The notes below the pieces were generated by a model. The model was not told where the DNA came from. It made no database searches and saw only the letters and a list, made by a program, of their open reading frames with translations. 64,000 nucleotides of DNA from Streptomyces candidus (GTDB lineage Bacteria; Actinomycetota; Actinomycetes; Streptomycetales; Streptomycetaceae): the NCBI RefSeq assembly GCF_014207445.1, contig NZ_JACHEM010000013.1, positions 124,001 to 188,000 of the forward strand, read 5' to 3'. A program made the translations under genes and the position numbers. This document shows, in pieces, positions 25,365-35,556 of this stretch; the stretch's first letter is position 1; the number at the start of each line of letters is the position of its first letter.

Positions 25365-27809
25365 GTGACGCGTGTGGAAGAGACCGAAGAGCAGTCCGGC
25401 CCGCGACCCGGCGGCTACGCGGCGGCCCGGCTGCGACTCCTGACCCAGGAGTCGCGGTCCGGGCCGCCGCGCCGCTCCGGCCTCGCGAAGCTCACCGACT
25501 CCTGGGTCGCGGAACTGTTCGACATCGCCGCCGCACAGGCCGGCGTACGGAACGCGGCACTGGTCGCCGTCGGCGGCTACGGGCGGGGCGAACTCTCCCC
25601 GCGCAGCGACCTCGACCTGCTCCTGCTGCACGACGGGTCCGACCCCAAGGCGGTCTCCGCCCTCGCCGACCGGGTCTGGTACCCGGTCTGGGACCTCGGC
25701 CTCGCCCTCGACCACTCCGTGCGCACCCCCGCCGAGGCCCGCAAGGTCGCCGGGGAGGACCTCAAGGCCCATCTCGGCCTCCTGGACGCCCGGCACGTCG
25801 CCGGGGACCTGGGCCTCACCGCCGGGCTGCGCACCACGATCCTCGCCGACTGGCGCAACCAGGCGGTCAGACGCCTCCCCGAACTCCACGAACTGTGCCT
25901 CGAACGGGCGGAGCGGGCGGGCGAGTTGCAGTACCTCCTGGAACCCGACCTCAAGGAGGCGCGCGGCGGCCTGCGCGACGCCACCGCCCTGCGCGCCGTC
26001 GCCGCCTCCTGGATCGCCGACGCCCCCCGCGAAGGTCTCGCCGAGGCCCGCCGCACCCTCCTCGACGTACGTGACGCCCTCCACCTCGCCACCGGACGGG
26101 CCACCGACCGGCTCGCCCTCCAGGAACAGGACCAGGTCGCGACCGCGCTCGGCGTCCTCGACGCGGACGTGCTGCTGCGCAAGGTGTACGAGGCGGCCCG
26201 CACCCTCTCCTACGCCGGTGACGTGACCTGGCGCGAAGTGGAACGGGTGGTGCGGGCCCGGTCCGTACGGCCGCGGCTCAAGGCCCTGCTGGGCGGCCGG
26301 CCCGCGGGCCCGGAGCGCACGCCGCTCGCCGACGGCGTCGTCGAGCAGGACGGCGAGGCGGTCCTGGCGCGCACCGCACGCCCGGAACGGGACGCGATCC
26401 TTCCGCTGCGGGCCGCTGCCGCTGCCGCGCAGGCCGGACTGCCGGTCAGCATCCACGCCGTGCGGCAACTCGCCAGGCTCGCGCCGCACCTGCCGGTGCC
26501 GTGGCCCGCCGAGGCCCGCGAGGAACTGGTGACACTGCTCGGAGCGGGCGAGTCGGCGGTACCCGTGTGGGAGGCGCTGGAGGCCGAGGGGCTGATCGCA
26601 CGGCTGCTCCCCGACTGGGAGCGGGTGCGCTGCCGGCCGCAGCGCAACCCCGTGCACACCTGGACCGTCGACCGCCACCTCCTGGAGGCGGCGGTGCGGG
26701 CCGCCGGATTCACCCGGCGGGTGGGACGGCCCGATCTGCTGCTGGTGGCCGCGCTGCTGCACGACATCGGCAAGGGATGGCCCGGCGACCACTCCGTGGT
26801 GGGCGAGACCATCGCGCGGGACATGGCGGCGCGGATCGGATTCGGCGACGCGGACGTGGCCGTGGTGGCCACCCTCGTACGGCACCACCTGCTGCTCGTG
26901 GACACGGCGACCCGGCGTGACCTCGACGATCCGGCGACGGTACGGGCGGTGGCGGACGCGGTCGGCACAGCGTCCACGCTGGAACTGCTGCACGCGCTTA
27001 CCGAGGCGGACGCCCTGGCCACCGGCCCCGCGGCCTGGTCGGCGTGGCGCGCGTCCCTGGTGGCCGACCTGGTGAAACGGGTGGGCGCGGTACTGGCCGG
27101 GGACCCGCTCCCGGAACCCGAGCCGGGCGCGCTGACCGTGGAGCAGGAGCGGCTGACGCTGGAGGCGCACCGCACCGGCGGGCCCGTGCTGGCGCTGCGC
27201 GCGCGGGAGGAGGACGACGCGGGCGACGCGGCGCTCGGGGTGGAACTGACGATGGCCGTGCCGGACCAGCCGGGGGTGCTGCCCGCGGTCGCCGGGGTGC
27301 TCGCCATGCACCGGATGACCGTGCGGACCGCGGAACTGCGGTCCGCGGAGCCTCCGTTGGAGGGGGCTCCCGCACTGCTCCTGCTGTCCTGGCGGGTGGC
27401 CGCGGCGTACGGGGGCCTGCCGGAGGCGACGCGGCTGCGGGCCGACCTCGTACGGGCCCTGGACGGGTCGCTGGACCTGGCGTCCCGGCTCGCCGAACGG
27501 GAGAAGGCCTACGCGAGCAGGGCGCGCCGCCGGACCGGCGTACCGCCCGCGCGGGTGACCGTCGCCCCGGCGGCCTCCCGGCACGCGACGGTCCTGGAGG
27601 TACGGGCCCAGGACGCACCGGGGCTGCTGCACCGGATCGGCCGGGCGCTGGACGAGTCGGGGGTACGGGTGCGCAGCGCGCACGTCTCGACGCTGGGGTC
27701 CAGCGCGGTGGACGCGTTCTACGTGACGGGGAGGGACGGGCACCCGCTGGGCTCCGGGGAGGCGGCGGAGGTCGCGCGGGGGGTGGGGGCGGCGCTGGGG
27801 GAGAAGTAG
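25365..27809 (+). CDS. glnD: PII nucleotidyltransferase / adenylyl-removing enzyme GlnD
   Basis: The 814-residue product modifies GlnK; in S. coelicolor it adenylylates PII. It has the nucleotidyltransferase motif GGYGRGELSPRSDLDLLLL near residue 67, a central linking region, the HD phosphohydrolase motif LLHDIGKGWPGDHS near residue 464 and two C-terminal ACT domains (VPDQPGVLPAVAGVL near residue 630, AQDAPGLLHRIGRAL near residue 746) that sense glutamine in homologues. GTG 25365 follows AAGGGAG and lies 51 nt after glnK. Confidence 0.95.
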   Translation: MTRVEETEEQSGPRPGGYAAARLRLLTQESRSGPPRRSGLAKLTDSWVAELFDIAAAQAGVRNAALVAVGGYGRGELSPRSDLDLLLLHDGSDPKAVSALADRVWYPVWDLGLALDHSVRTPAEARKVAGEDLKAHLGLLDARHVAGDLGLTAGLRTTILADWRNQAVRRLPELHELCLERAERAGELQYLLEPDLKEARGGLRDATALRAVAASWIADAPREGLAEARRTLLDVRDALHLATGRATDRLALQEQDQVATALGVLDADVLLRKVYEAARTLSYAGDVTWREVERVVRARSVRPRLKALLGGRPAGPERTPLADGVVEQDGEAVLARTARPERDAILPLRAAAAAAQAGLPVSIHAVRQLARLAPHLPVPWPAEAREELVTLLGAGESAVPVWEALEAEGLIARLLPDWERVRCRPQRNPVHTWTVDRHLLEAAVRAAGFTRRVGRPDLLLVAALLHDIGKGWPGDHSVVGETIARDMAARIGFGDADVAVVATLVRHHLLLVDTATRRDLDDPATVRAVADAVGTASTLELLHALTEADALATGPAAWSAWRASLVADLVKRVGAVLAGDPLPEPEPGALTVEQERLTLEAHRTGGPVLALRAREEDDAGDAALGVELTMAVPDQPGVLPAVAGVLAMHRMTVRTAELRSAEPPLEGAPALLLLSWRVAAAYGGLPEATRLRADLVRALDGSLDLASRLAEREKAYASRARRRTGVPPARVTVAPAASRHATVLEVRAQDAPGLLHRIGRALDESGVRVRSAHVSTLGSSAVDAFYVTGRDGHPLGSGEAAEVARGVGAALGEK

Positions 27810-27909
27810 CGGCTGCGGGGGACGGTCCGCCCGCGGACTCGTTGCCTGCGCGCGGGCAAGCCCTTCCCTTCGGGCGGCTCGGGCGCCGGGCAAGGGCCGC
27901 GCGATGCGC

Positions 27910-27940
27910 GGGGGCGGGCCGCGCAGTTCGCCGCGCCCCC
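27910..27940. repeat. Short GC hairpin resembling the common Streptomyces intergenic repeat
   Basis: GGGGCG... and ...CGCCCC flank a core containing GCGCAGTTC, similar to the GGGGCGCGGGGAACTGCGCG-type element scattered between Streptomyces genes. It lies in the 251-nt gap between glnD and ffh, which also has other short GC-rich repeats and no gene. Confidence 0.45.
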
Positions 27941-28060
27941 GACGGCACGCTGCGCAGCCGTCGTTCGCCGGACTCCGGCAGGCGGGGGCCGACGTTTTGC
28001 CGGGCCGGATACTCTGGGGGGCCAAGGACTCCGCCCCCAACCCGAGGATCTGCGACCACA

Positions 28061-29620
<1,560 letters not shown>

Positions 29621-29638
29621 CCGTCCGGCACCTCGGTC

Positions 29639-29682
29639 CGTACGCCGTGGCCGCCCGTTCACGCGGGCGCCCACGGCGTACG
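29639..29682. terminator. Bidirectional terminator after ffh
   Basis: A 19-bp stem with one C/C mismatch (29639-29657 with 29664-29682) and a 6-nt loop begins 18 nt after the ffh stop codon. It also suits the convergent methyltransferase gene. Confidence 0.8.
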
Positions 29683-29792
29683 TGTGTCAGCACGCCCGGA
29701 CGGGCACAGCTCTGTACTGCCGCGCCGTACCCGTCCGCCCCCGCACACGTACCTTGCTGCCGCGCGTACTTCGGCGAGGAGGCGGAAGAACG

Positions 29793-30629
29793 CTACGGCT
29801 TACGGGCGATCAGATACCGGAAGACGTTCGGCATCCACACCGTCCCGTCCTCCCGCAGATGCGGATGCAGCGCCTCCACCAGTTCCTTCTCCACCTGCGC
29901 CGGGTCGGTCGCCCGTATCGCCGCGTCGAAGAGGCCGGTGGACATCAGACCCCGCACCGCGCTGTCCATGTCGCTGTACCCGAACGGGCAGGCGACCCGC
30001 CCCGAGCCGTCGGGCCGCAGTCCCGCCCGCGCCGCCACGTTCTCCAGATCGTCCCGCAGCGGGGCCCGCCAGCCGCCGGACGCGCGTGGCGGGTTGGTCA
30101 GCCGGGACGCCACCCGCAGCACCGCCGAGGTGGCGCAGCGCTCCGGCGGACCCCAGCCGGTCAGCACGACCGCGCTGCCGCGCCGCACCAGCGGCACCGC
30201 TTCGGCGAGAGCCGGCGCGAGGCAGTCGGTGTCCCCGGCCGCGCAGCCGATCGGCTCGAAGGCGGTCAGCAGGTTGTACGGAGTGCAGTCGGCGTCCGCG
30301 GTGTCGGCCGGGCCGCCGCAGACCACGGCGGCCGTCCCGGTCCCGGGCGTCCCCTCGTCGTGGAGCCGGGTCCTGGCGAGCGCCACGCGCCCGGGGTCGT
30401 CGTCCACCCCGGCGACGCACGCGCCCCGCGACGCGGCGACGAGCAGGGCCAGACCCGACCCGCAGCCGAGGCCGAGCAGCCGGGTGGCGGGGCCCACCTC
30501 CAGCCGCGCGTACACCGCTTCGTAGAGCGGCACCAGCATCCGCTCCTGGATCTCGGCCCAGTCACGCGCGCGCGTGCCCCTGGGACCCGAAGCCGCGCTC
30601 GGGTGGTGCTGGACGAGCGTTGGTGTCAT
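29793..30629 (-). CDS. SAM-dependent methyltransferase
   Basis: The 278-residue product has the class I SAM-binding motif LLGLGCGSGLALLVAASRG near residues 50-68, followed by the acidic VAGVDDDPGRVALAR. The central part is Cys-rich (CGGPADTADADCTPYNLL, CAAGDTDCLAP). The substrate is not evident. It starts at ATG 30629 with only a weak ribosome site. It converges on ffh. Confidence 0.82.
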   Translation of the reverse strand: MTPTLVQHHPSAASGPRGTRARDWAEIQERMLVPLYEAVYARLEVGPATRLLGLGCGSGLALLVAASRGACVAGVDDDPGRVALARTRLHDEGTPGTGTAAVVCGGPADTADADCTPYNLLTAFEPIGCAAGDTDCLAPALAEAVPLVRRGSAVVLTGWGPPERCATSAVLRVASRLTNPPRASGGWRAPLRDDLENVAARAGLRPDGSGRVACPFGYSDMDSAVRGLMSTGLFDAAIRATDPAQVEKELVEALHPHLREDGTVWMPNVFRYLIARKP

Positions 30630-31172
30630 CGAAAGCGCCCCAATCCGCAGTGAGGTCGGTCGTGCCCGTTATGGCCACCCCCGTGCTGTGTGTGCGCATC
30701 GGCACTTCCCCCGTATGTCAGGGAACTCCGCATCCGTCCCCAAGTCCAGTGGGCGGCGGGGCATTACTCGCGTGCTCCGGGAGTGCGCCCCCTGTATTTG
30801 GCCCCGCGTGCGCCCTGTACGGGTGAGTCGTGGTACGTACTCCGTCCGGGTGAACCCCGGGCGGGAGGCGGACCCACCGAGCTCCCGCGCGGGCGGTCGC
30901 GCGGATCGTGCGCCGCGCAGCGACAGGGCCCGGACCTGGGGCCGGCACACCGGAACCGGCTGCCCGCCGCCGTCCCGGCGGGGGCGGCGGCGGGTACGCG
31001 TGGAGGCGTACCGGCCGATACGCACCGCCCTGGCGTCCGTCGCGCCGGTTCTCCGCGAATCGGCGCACCCGCCCCTCGGCGCGAGGCATCAGCGGGAACT
31101 GACTGGTACGTGCAAATTATTTGGGATGCCCCGGAATAGGAACACGGAAGCCCTCCGGCTCGTTGTCACGTC
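30630..31172. other. 543-nt gap without a convincing gene
   Basis: Open frames exist on both strands, but all are Arg/Pro/Gly-rich and lack a recognisable domain. Two features stand out: a 10-bp GC stem at 30963-30972/30985-30994, and an AT-rich patch near 31110-31125 followed by GGAAC (31139-31143), N18, GTT (31162-31164). The latter resembles an ECF-sigma promoter layout but sits very close to the next start codon. Confidence 0.5.
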
Positions 31173-31766
31173 GTGAGCACGACACCACCTGTCCTCGCCG
31201 CAGAACTGGCGCAGGCGTGGGCCGACATCCAGCGGTACCACCCCGAGCTGCCCGATCTAGCCGCGCCCGAGTCCCTGATCGGAGAGTCCTCGTCCGCCTG
31301 CGGCGTGGCTCTCTCCTTCGAAAGACTGCTGCACGAGGCAGTCCACGGCATCGCCGCAGCCCGCGGCGTCCGTGACACCTCCCGCGCCGGTCGCTACCAC
31401 AACCGCAGATTCCTTGCGATCGCCGAGGAGTTGGGCCTGGACCACCCCGAGGAGCCGCATCCCAGCAGCGGGTTCTCCCTGGTCGCGCTCAACCCCGAGG
31501 CGAAGCGCCGCTACCGTCCCACCATCGAGCGGCTGACCCGCGCCCTCAAGGCGCACACCGTCGCGACGGCCGCCGACACCAAGCGCTCCTTCCGCGGCCC
31601 CGCCGCACGGCACGGGTCCTCCGGGGGAGGGGTGCGGGTCAAGGCCGTCTGCGACTGCGGGCGCAACGTCCGCGTCGTGCCGTCGGTGCTGGCGCAGGCC
31701 CCGATCGTGTGCGGCGGCTGCGGCAAACCGTTCCGCATTCCGGACGTGGTGGCCGCCGCCGGCTGA
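31173..31766 (+). CDS. SprT-like zinc metalloprotein
   Basis: The 197-residue product carries HEAVH at residues 54-58, the HExxH zinc-protease motif, followed by GRYHNRRFLAIAEELGL with a further candidate zinc ligand, His76. This resembles SprT/Spartan-type domains. A C-terminal zinc ribbon (CDCG ... CGGCG) fits the same group. Spartan enzymes cut DNA-protein crosslinks; that role here is inference. No ribosome site precedes GTG 31173, so translation may be leaderless. The rpsP operon follows. Confidence 0.7.
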   Translation: MSTTPPVLAAELAQAWADIQRYHPELPDLAAPESLIGESSSACGVALSFERLLHEAVHGIAAARGVRDTSRAGRYHNRRFLAIAEELGLDHPEEPHPSSGFSLVALNPEAKRRYRPTIERLTRALKAHTVATAADTKRSFRGPAARHGSSGGGVRVKAVCDCGRNVRVVPSVLAQAPIVCGGCGKPFRIPDVVAAAG

Positions 31767-31957
31767 GGCAGCAGAGCGTGACCAGGGCCGGGGAACGGCG
31801 TGTGCCGCAGCTGTGGCACAATGGACAGCTGTACTCGACAGCCGCACAGGACCCCTCTCTCCTCCGGCTGACGCGTCCATCGGGCACCCCGAGTACCGCA
31901 ACCCCACGTGGCATCCCGTTGTGCCCAACCACGTCAATTCCAGGAGAGACCACTCCC

Positions 31958-32398
31958 GTGCTCAAGATCAAGCTGAAGCGCCTCGGCAAGATCCGTTCGC
32001 CGCACTACCGCATCGTCGTCGCCGATGCCCGTGTGCGCCGTGACGGCCGTGCCATCGAAGAGATCGGCCTGTACCACCCGGTGCAGAACCCCTCGCGCAT
32101 CGAGGTCAACGCCGAGCGTGCGCAGTACTGGCTGTCCGTCGGCGCCCAGCCGACCGACGCCGTTCTCGCCATCCTGAAGCTCACGGGTGACTGGCAGGCC
32201 CACAAGGGCCTTCCGGCCCCCGCGCCGCTGCTCCAGCCGGCGGCGAAGGAAGACAAGCGCGCTTCCTTCGACGCCTTCGCGAAGGCTCTTGAGGGTGGCG
32301 ACGCCAAGGGCGAGGCCATCACCCCCAAGGCGAAGAAGGCCGACAAGAAGGCGGACGAGGCTCCGGCCGACGCTGCCGCTGAGTCGACCGAGGCCTGA
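31958..32398 (+). CDS. rpsP: 30S ribosomal protein S16
   Basis: The 146-residue product has the S16 core (LKIKLKRLGKIRSPHYRIVVADAR through VGAQPTDAVLAILKLTGDW) and a long Ala/Lys/Glu-rich C-terminal extension of about 60 residues typical of actinobacteria. GTG 31958 follows CAGGAGAG. It begins the conserved rpsP-khpA-rimM-trmD-rplS run. Confidence 0.97.
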   Translation: MLKIKLKRLGKIRSPHYRIVVADARVRRDGRAIEEIGLYHPVQNPSRIEVNAERAQYWLSVGAQPTDAVLAILKLTGDWQAHKGLPAPAPLLQPAAKEDKRASFDAFAKALEGGDAKGEAITPKAKKADKKADEAPADAAAESTEA

Positions 32399-32400
32399 GC

Positions 32401-32640
32401 ATGCTCGAGGAGGCTCTTGAGCACCTCGTGAAGGGCATCGTGGACAACCCCGACGACGTGCAGGTCGCCTCGCGCACCCTGCGTCGCGGACGCGTTCTCG
32501 AAGTCCGGGTGCACCCCGACGACCTCGGCAAGGTGATCGGCCGCAACGGCCGTACCGCCCGTGCCCTGCGTACCGTCGTCGGGGCCATCGGTGGCCGTGG
32601 CATCCGCGTCGACCTCGTCGACGTGGACCAGGCCCACTGA
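32401..32640 (+). CDS. khpA: KH-domain RNA-binding protein KhpA
   Basis: The 79-residue protein is a single KH domain with the GxxG-type loop in VIGRNGRTARALRTVV. KhpA (YlqC) binds RNA with KhpB and affects cell division and length in Firmicutes. It starts two bases after rpsP, consistent with translational coupling. Confidence 0.93.
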   Translation: MLEEALEHLVKGIVDNPDDVQVASRTLRRGRVLEVRVHPDDLGKVIGRNGRTARALRTVVGAIGGRGIRVDLVDVDQAH

Positions 32641-32822
32641 TCATCGGGCAGTCGCCGAGCATCAGGCAGTAGAGCATTACCGGCAGGGGCCGGGGAGGGC
32701 TGAGGCCCGCCCCGGCCCGTTGTCGTTTTCCGTACGCTTGCCGACGGACCGGGTACGCGCGGGTCCGCCGTACCCGTACCGGGCGGGTCGTGCCGTATCC
32801 GTACGAAGAGGAGAGAACGAGA

Positions 32823-33380
32823 GTGCAGCTGGTAGTCGCGCGGATCGGCCGCGCCCACGGCATCAAGGGCGAGGTCACCGTCGAGGTGCGCACGGACGAG
32901 CCGGAACTGCGGCTCGGCCCCGGAGCCGTCCTGACCACGGACCCGGCAGCGGTGGGCCCGCTGACCGTGGAGACCGGCCGGGTGCACAGCGGCAGGCTGC
33001 TGCTGCGCTTCGAGGGCGTCAAGGACCGCACGGCGGCCGAGGCCCTGCGCAACACCCTCCTGATCTCCGACGTCGACCCCGGGGCGAGCCCCGAGGACCC
33101 CGAGGAGTTCTACGACCACCAGCTGGTCGACCTCGACGTGGTGCTCGCCGACGGCACCGGGATCGGCCGGATCACCGAGATCACGCACCTGCCCTCGCAG
33201 GACCTGTTCATCGTGGAGCGCCCCGACGGCAGCGAGGTGATGATCCCGTTCGTGGAGGAGATCGTCACCTCGATCGACCTGGACGAGCAGCGCGCGGTGA
33301 TCGACCCGCCGCCCGGCCTGATCGACGACAGCGAGGCGGTCGTGGCCTCCAGCAGGGAAGACGAAGAGGACGCGCGCTGA
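32823..33380 (+). CDS. rimM: Ribosome maturation factor RimM
   Basis: The 185-residue protein binds S19 and helps assemble the 30S head. Visible are the N-terminal VARIGRAHGIKGEVTV, LLLRFEGVKDRTAAEALRN and the C-terminal PRC-barrel part (IPFVEEIVTSIDLDEQ). GTG 32823 has an excellent GAGGAGAG site. Its TGA overlaps the trmD ATG. Confidence 0.95.
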   Translation: MQLVVARIGRAHGIKGEVTVEVRTDEPELRLGPGAVLTTDPAAVGPLTVETGRVHSGRLLLRFEGVKDRTAAEALRNTLLISDVDPGASPEDPEEFYDHQLVDLDVVLADGTGIGRITEITHLPSQDLFIVERPDGSEVMIPFVEEIVTSIDLDEQRAVIDPPPGLIDDSEAVVASSREDEEDAR

Positions 33381-34201
33381 TGCGGCTCGACGTCGTCACG
33401 ATCTTCCCCGAGTACCTGGAACCGCTGAACGTCTCCCTCGTCGGCAAGGCACGCGCGCGCGGTGTCCTCGACGTCCAGGTGCACGACCTGCGCCGGTGGA
33501 CCTACGACCGGCACAGCACCGTCGACGACACCCCCTACGGCGGCGGCCCCGGCATGGTCATGAAGCCCGACCCGTGGGGCGCGTGCGTCGACGAGGCGCT
33601 CGCCGACGGGTACGAGGCGGGCGCCCACGGCCCCGTCATGGTCGTGCCCACGCCCAGCGGACGCCCCTTCACCCAGGAGCTCGCGGTCGAACTCTCGGCG
33701 CGTCCCTGGCTGCTCTTCGCGCCCGCCCGTTACGAGGGCATCGACCGTCGTGTGATGGACGAGTACGCGACGCGGATGCCGGTGTACGAGGTCTCCATCG
33801 GGGACTACGTTCTGGCCGGCGGCGAGGCGGCGGTCCTGGTGATCACCGAGGCGGTCGCCCGGCTACTGCCCGGCGTGCTCGGCAACGCGGAGTCCCACCA
33901 GGACGACTCGTTCGCGCCCGGCGCGATGGCCGATCTCCTGGAGGGGCCCGTGTACACCAAGCCCCCCGAGTGGCGCGGGCGCGGCATCCCGGACGTGCTC
34001 CTCAGCGGGCACCACGGGAAGATCGCGCGCTGGCGGCGGGACGAGGCGTTCCGCCGCACCACCGCTCACCGGCCCGACCTTATCGAGCGCTCGGACCCCG
34101 CCGCCTTCGACAAGAAGGACCGCGAGATGCTCTCCATCCTGGGCTGGCGGCCGGGCCCGGACGGCCGATTTTGGCGCGACCCCGGGGCCGTGGAACAATA
34201 A
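33380..34201 (+). CDS. trmD: tRNA (guanine-37-N1)-methyltransferase
   Basis: The 273-residue SPOUT methyltransferase makes m1G37 next to the anticodon and prevents +1 frameshifts. Motifs are MRLDVVTIFPEYL, DDTPYGGGPGMVMKP, the knot region CARYEGID-like APARYEGIDRRVMDEY and EVSIGDYVLAGGE, plus ESHQDDSF. It overlaps rimM by one base. Confidence 0.97.
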   Translation: MRLDVVTIFPEYLEPLNVSLVGKARARGVLDVQVHDLRRWTYDRHSTVDDTPYGGGPGMVMKPDPWGACVDEALADGYEAGAHGPVMVVPTPSGRPFTQELAVELSARPWLLFAPARYEGIDRRVMDEYATRMPVYEVSIGDYVLAGGEAAVLVITEAVARLLPGVLGNAESHQDDSFAPGAMADLLEGPVYTKPPEWRGRGIPDVLLSGHHGKIARWRRDEAFRRTTAHRPDLIERSDPAAFDKKDREMLSILGWRPGPDGRFWRDPGAVEQ

Positions 34202-34330
34202 GCAGCTGTTGTCCGTCCGCGTGCGCCCCTGCCACAGGGGGAACGACGCCCGTCCGACGCGTACAGCATCCCCTTTCATCTCCGAAATGCCGCTGATGAC
34301 CTGTGGCATCAGTGAAGAAAGCAGACTCAC

Positions 34331-34681
34331 ATGTCCCACCTGCTCGACTCCGTCGACGCTGCCTCGATCCGCAGCGACGTCCCCGCCTTCCGCCCCGGCG
34401 ACACCGTGAACGTCCACGTGCGCGTCATCGAAGGCAACCGCTCCCGTGTGCAGCAGTTCAAGGGTGTCGTCATCCGCCGCCAGGGCGCGGGCGTCCGTGA
34501 GACCTTCACGGTCCGCAAGGTCTCTTTCTCCGTCGGCGTCGAGCGCACCTTCCCGGTGAACTCCCCGATCTTCGAGAAGATCGAGGTCATCACCCGCGGT
34601 GACGTGCGTCGCGCGAAGCTGTACTACCTGCGCGAGCTGCGCGGCAAGAAGGCGAAGATCAAGGAGAAGCGCGACAACTGA
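34331..34681 (+). CDS. rplS: 50S ribosomal protein L19
   Basis: The 116-residue product is full-length L19 (FRPGDTVNVHVRVIEGNRSRVQ, GVVIRRQGAGVRETFTVRK, RRAKLYYLRELRGKKAKIKEK). Its 129-nt leader contains a small CCCCTG/CAGGGG hairpin (34227-34241). It closes the ribosomal cluster; no separate terminator lies before the first signal peptidase gene. Confidence 0.97.
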   Translation: MSHLLDSVDAASIRSDVPAFRPGDTVNVHVRVIEGNRSRVQQFKGVVIRRQGAGVRETFTVRKVSFSVGVERTFPVNSPIFEKIEVITRGDVRRAKLYYLRELRGKKAKIKEKRDN

Positions 34682-34710
34682 TCGCGCCCAGGCGTCCGGA
34701 ACCCGCCGGA

Positions 34711-34725
34711 TAGGCTCGGGTTCCG
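34711..34725 (+). promoter_or_regulatory. Candidate -10 box immediately upstream of sipW
   Basis: TAGGCT at 34711-34716 fits the TAnnnT -10 consensus and ends 9 nt before ATG 34726, a leaderless arrangement. It lies in the loop of an 8-bp GGAACCCG/CGGGTTCC hairpin (34698-34705, 34717-34724). No -35 match is clear. Confidence 0.4.
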
Positions 34726-35556
34726 ATGGACACCGAAGCAGCACAGCACACGGAGCGCGACCGCTCTCCCGACCCCGGCAATGGGGACGGAGAGCGGTCG
34801 CGCTCCGCGCGTTCGTCCGGACATGACGAATCCACCGAGGACGCCATGTCCGGACAGAGCCACCGGCCCCCGTGGCGGAGCCCCCTGCTGTACACCGCCG
34901 CCTGCCTCACCTTCCTGCTGCTGCTCAGCGGCTTCGTGATGCAGCCCTTCCTCATCCCCAGCACCTCGATGCAGCCCGCTCTCGACGTGGGCGACCGGGT
35001 GCTCGTGAACAAGCTGGCGTACCGTTTCGGGGCCGTGCCGGAGCGCGGGGACATCGTGGTCTTCGACGGGACGGGCTCGTTCGTACGGGAGGAACCCTCG
35101 GCCGACCCGGTGACGGGGGCCCTGCGCCGGGCGGGCTCGGCGCTCGGACTGACGGAGCCCGCCGAGACCGATTTCGTGAAGCGGGTGGTGGGGGTGGGCG
35201 GTGACCGGGTGGTCTGCTGCGACAAGCGGGGGAGGCTCCAGGTGAACGGCCGGTCCGTGGACGAGACGTACCTCCACCCCGGGGACACCCCGTCCCGGGT
35301 GCCCTTCGACATCGTGGTACCGCAGGGCAGGCTGTGGATGCTCGGCGACCACCGGTCCCGCTCCAGCGACTCCCGCGACCACCTCGGCAGCCCCGGCGGC
35401 GGCATGGTGCCTGTCGAGCGCGTCATCGGCAGGGCGGACTGGACGGTGTGGCCGTTCGGACGGTGGGGCGCGACGGCACCCACCGGCGCCTTCGACGGCG
35501 TTCCGGACACCACGCACGCGACGGACGTACGACCACCGGCCGGGCCCCGTGGGTAG
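34726..35556 (+). CDS. sipW: Type I signal peptidase (SipW-like)
   Basis: The 276-residue membrane protease removes signal peptides. A cytoplasmic tail of about 50 residues precedes one helix (LLYTAACLTFLLLLSGFVM). Box B is IPSTSMQPAL with catalytic Ser81, box D is FVKRVVGVGGD with Lys152 and box E is GDHRSRSSDSR. It is the first of four tandem paralogues. No second C-terminal helix is visible, unlike SipY and SipZ. The N-terminal coding part contains a perfect 19-bp inverted repeat (34751-34807). Confidence 0.92.
   Translation: MDTEAAQHTERDRSPDPGNGDGERSRSARSSGHDESTEDAMSGQSHRPPWRSPLLYTAACLTFLLLLSGFVMQPFLIPSTSMQPALDVGDRVLVNKLAYRFGAVPERGDIVVFDGTGSFVREEPSADPVTGALRRAGSALGLTEPAETDFVKRVVGVGGDRVVCCDKRGRLQVNGRSVDETYLHPGDTPSRVPFDIVVPQGRLWMLGDHRSRSSDSRDHLGSPGGGMVPVERVIGRADWTVWPFGRWGATAPTGAFDGVPDTTHATDVRPPAGPRG
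34751..34807 (+). repeat. 19-bp perfect inverted repeat inside the 5' end of sipW
   Basis: Arm 34751-34769 is the exact reverse complement of 34789-34807, with a 19-nt loop. It encodes the mirrored peptide pieces ERDRS and ERSRS. No long T run follows. In position it resembles the missing terminator of rplS, yet it lies within the sipW reading frame. Confidence 0.9.

Noticed and set aside
30574..31176. 200-codon frame in the gap before the SprT-like gene
   Set aside because: Arg/Pro/Gly-rich, no domain, no ribosome site, and no consistent codon pattern.
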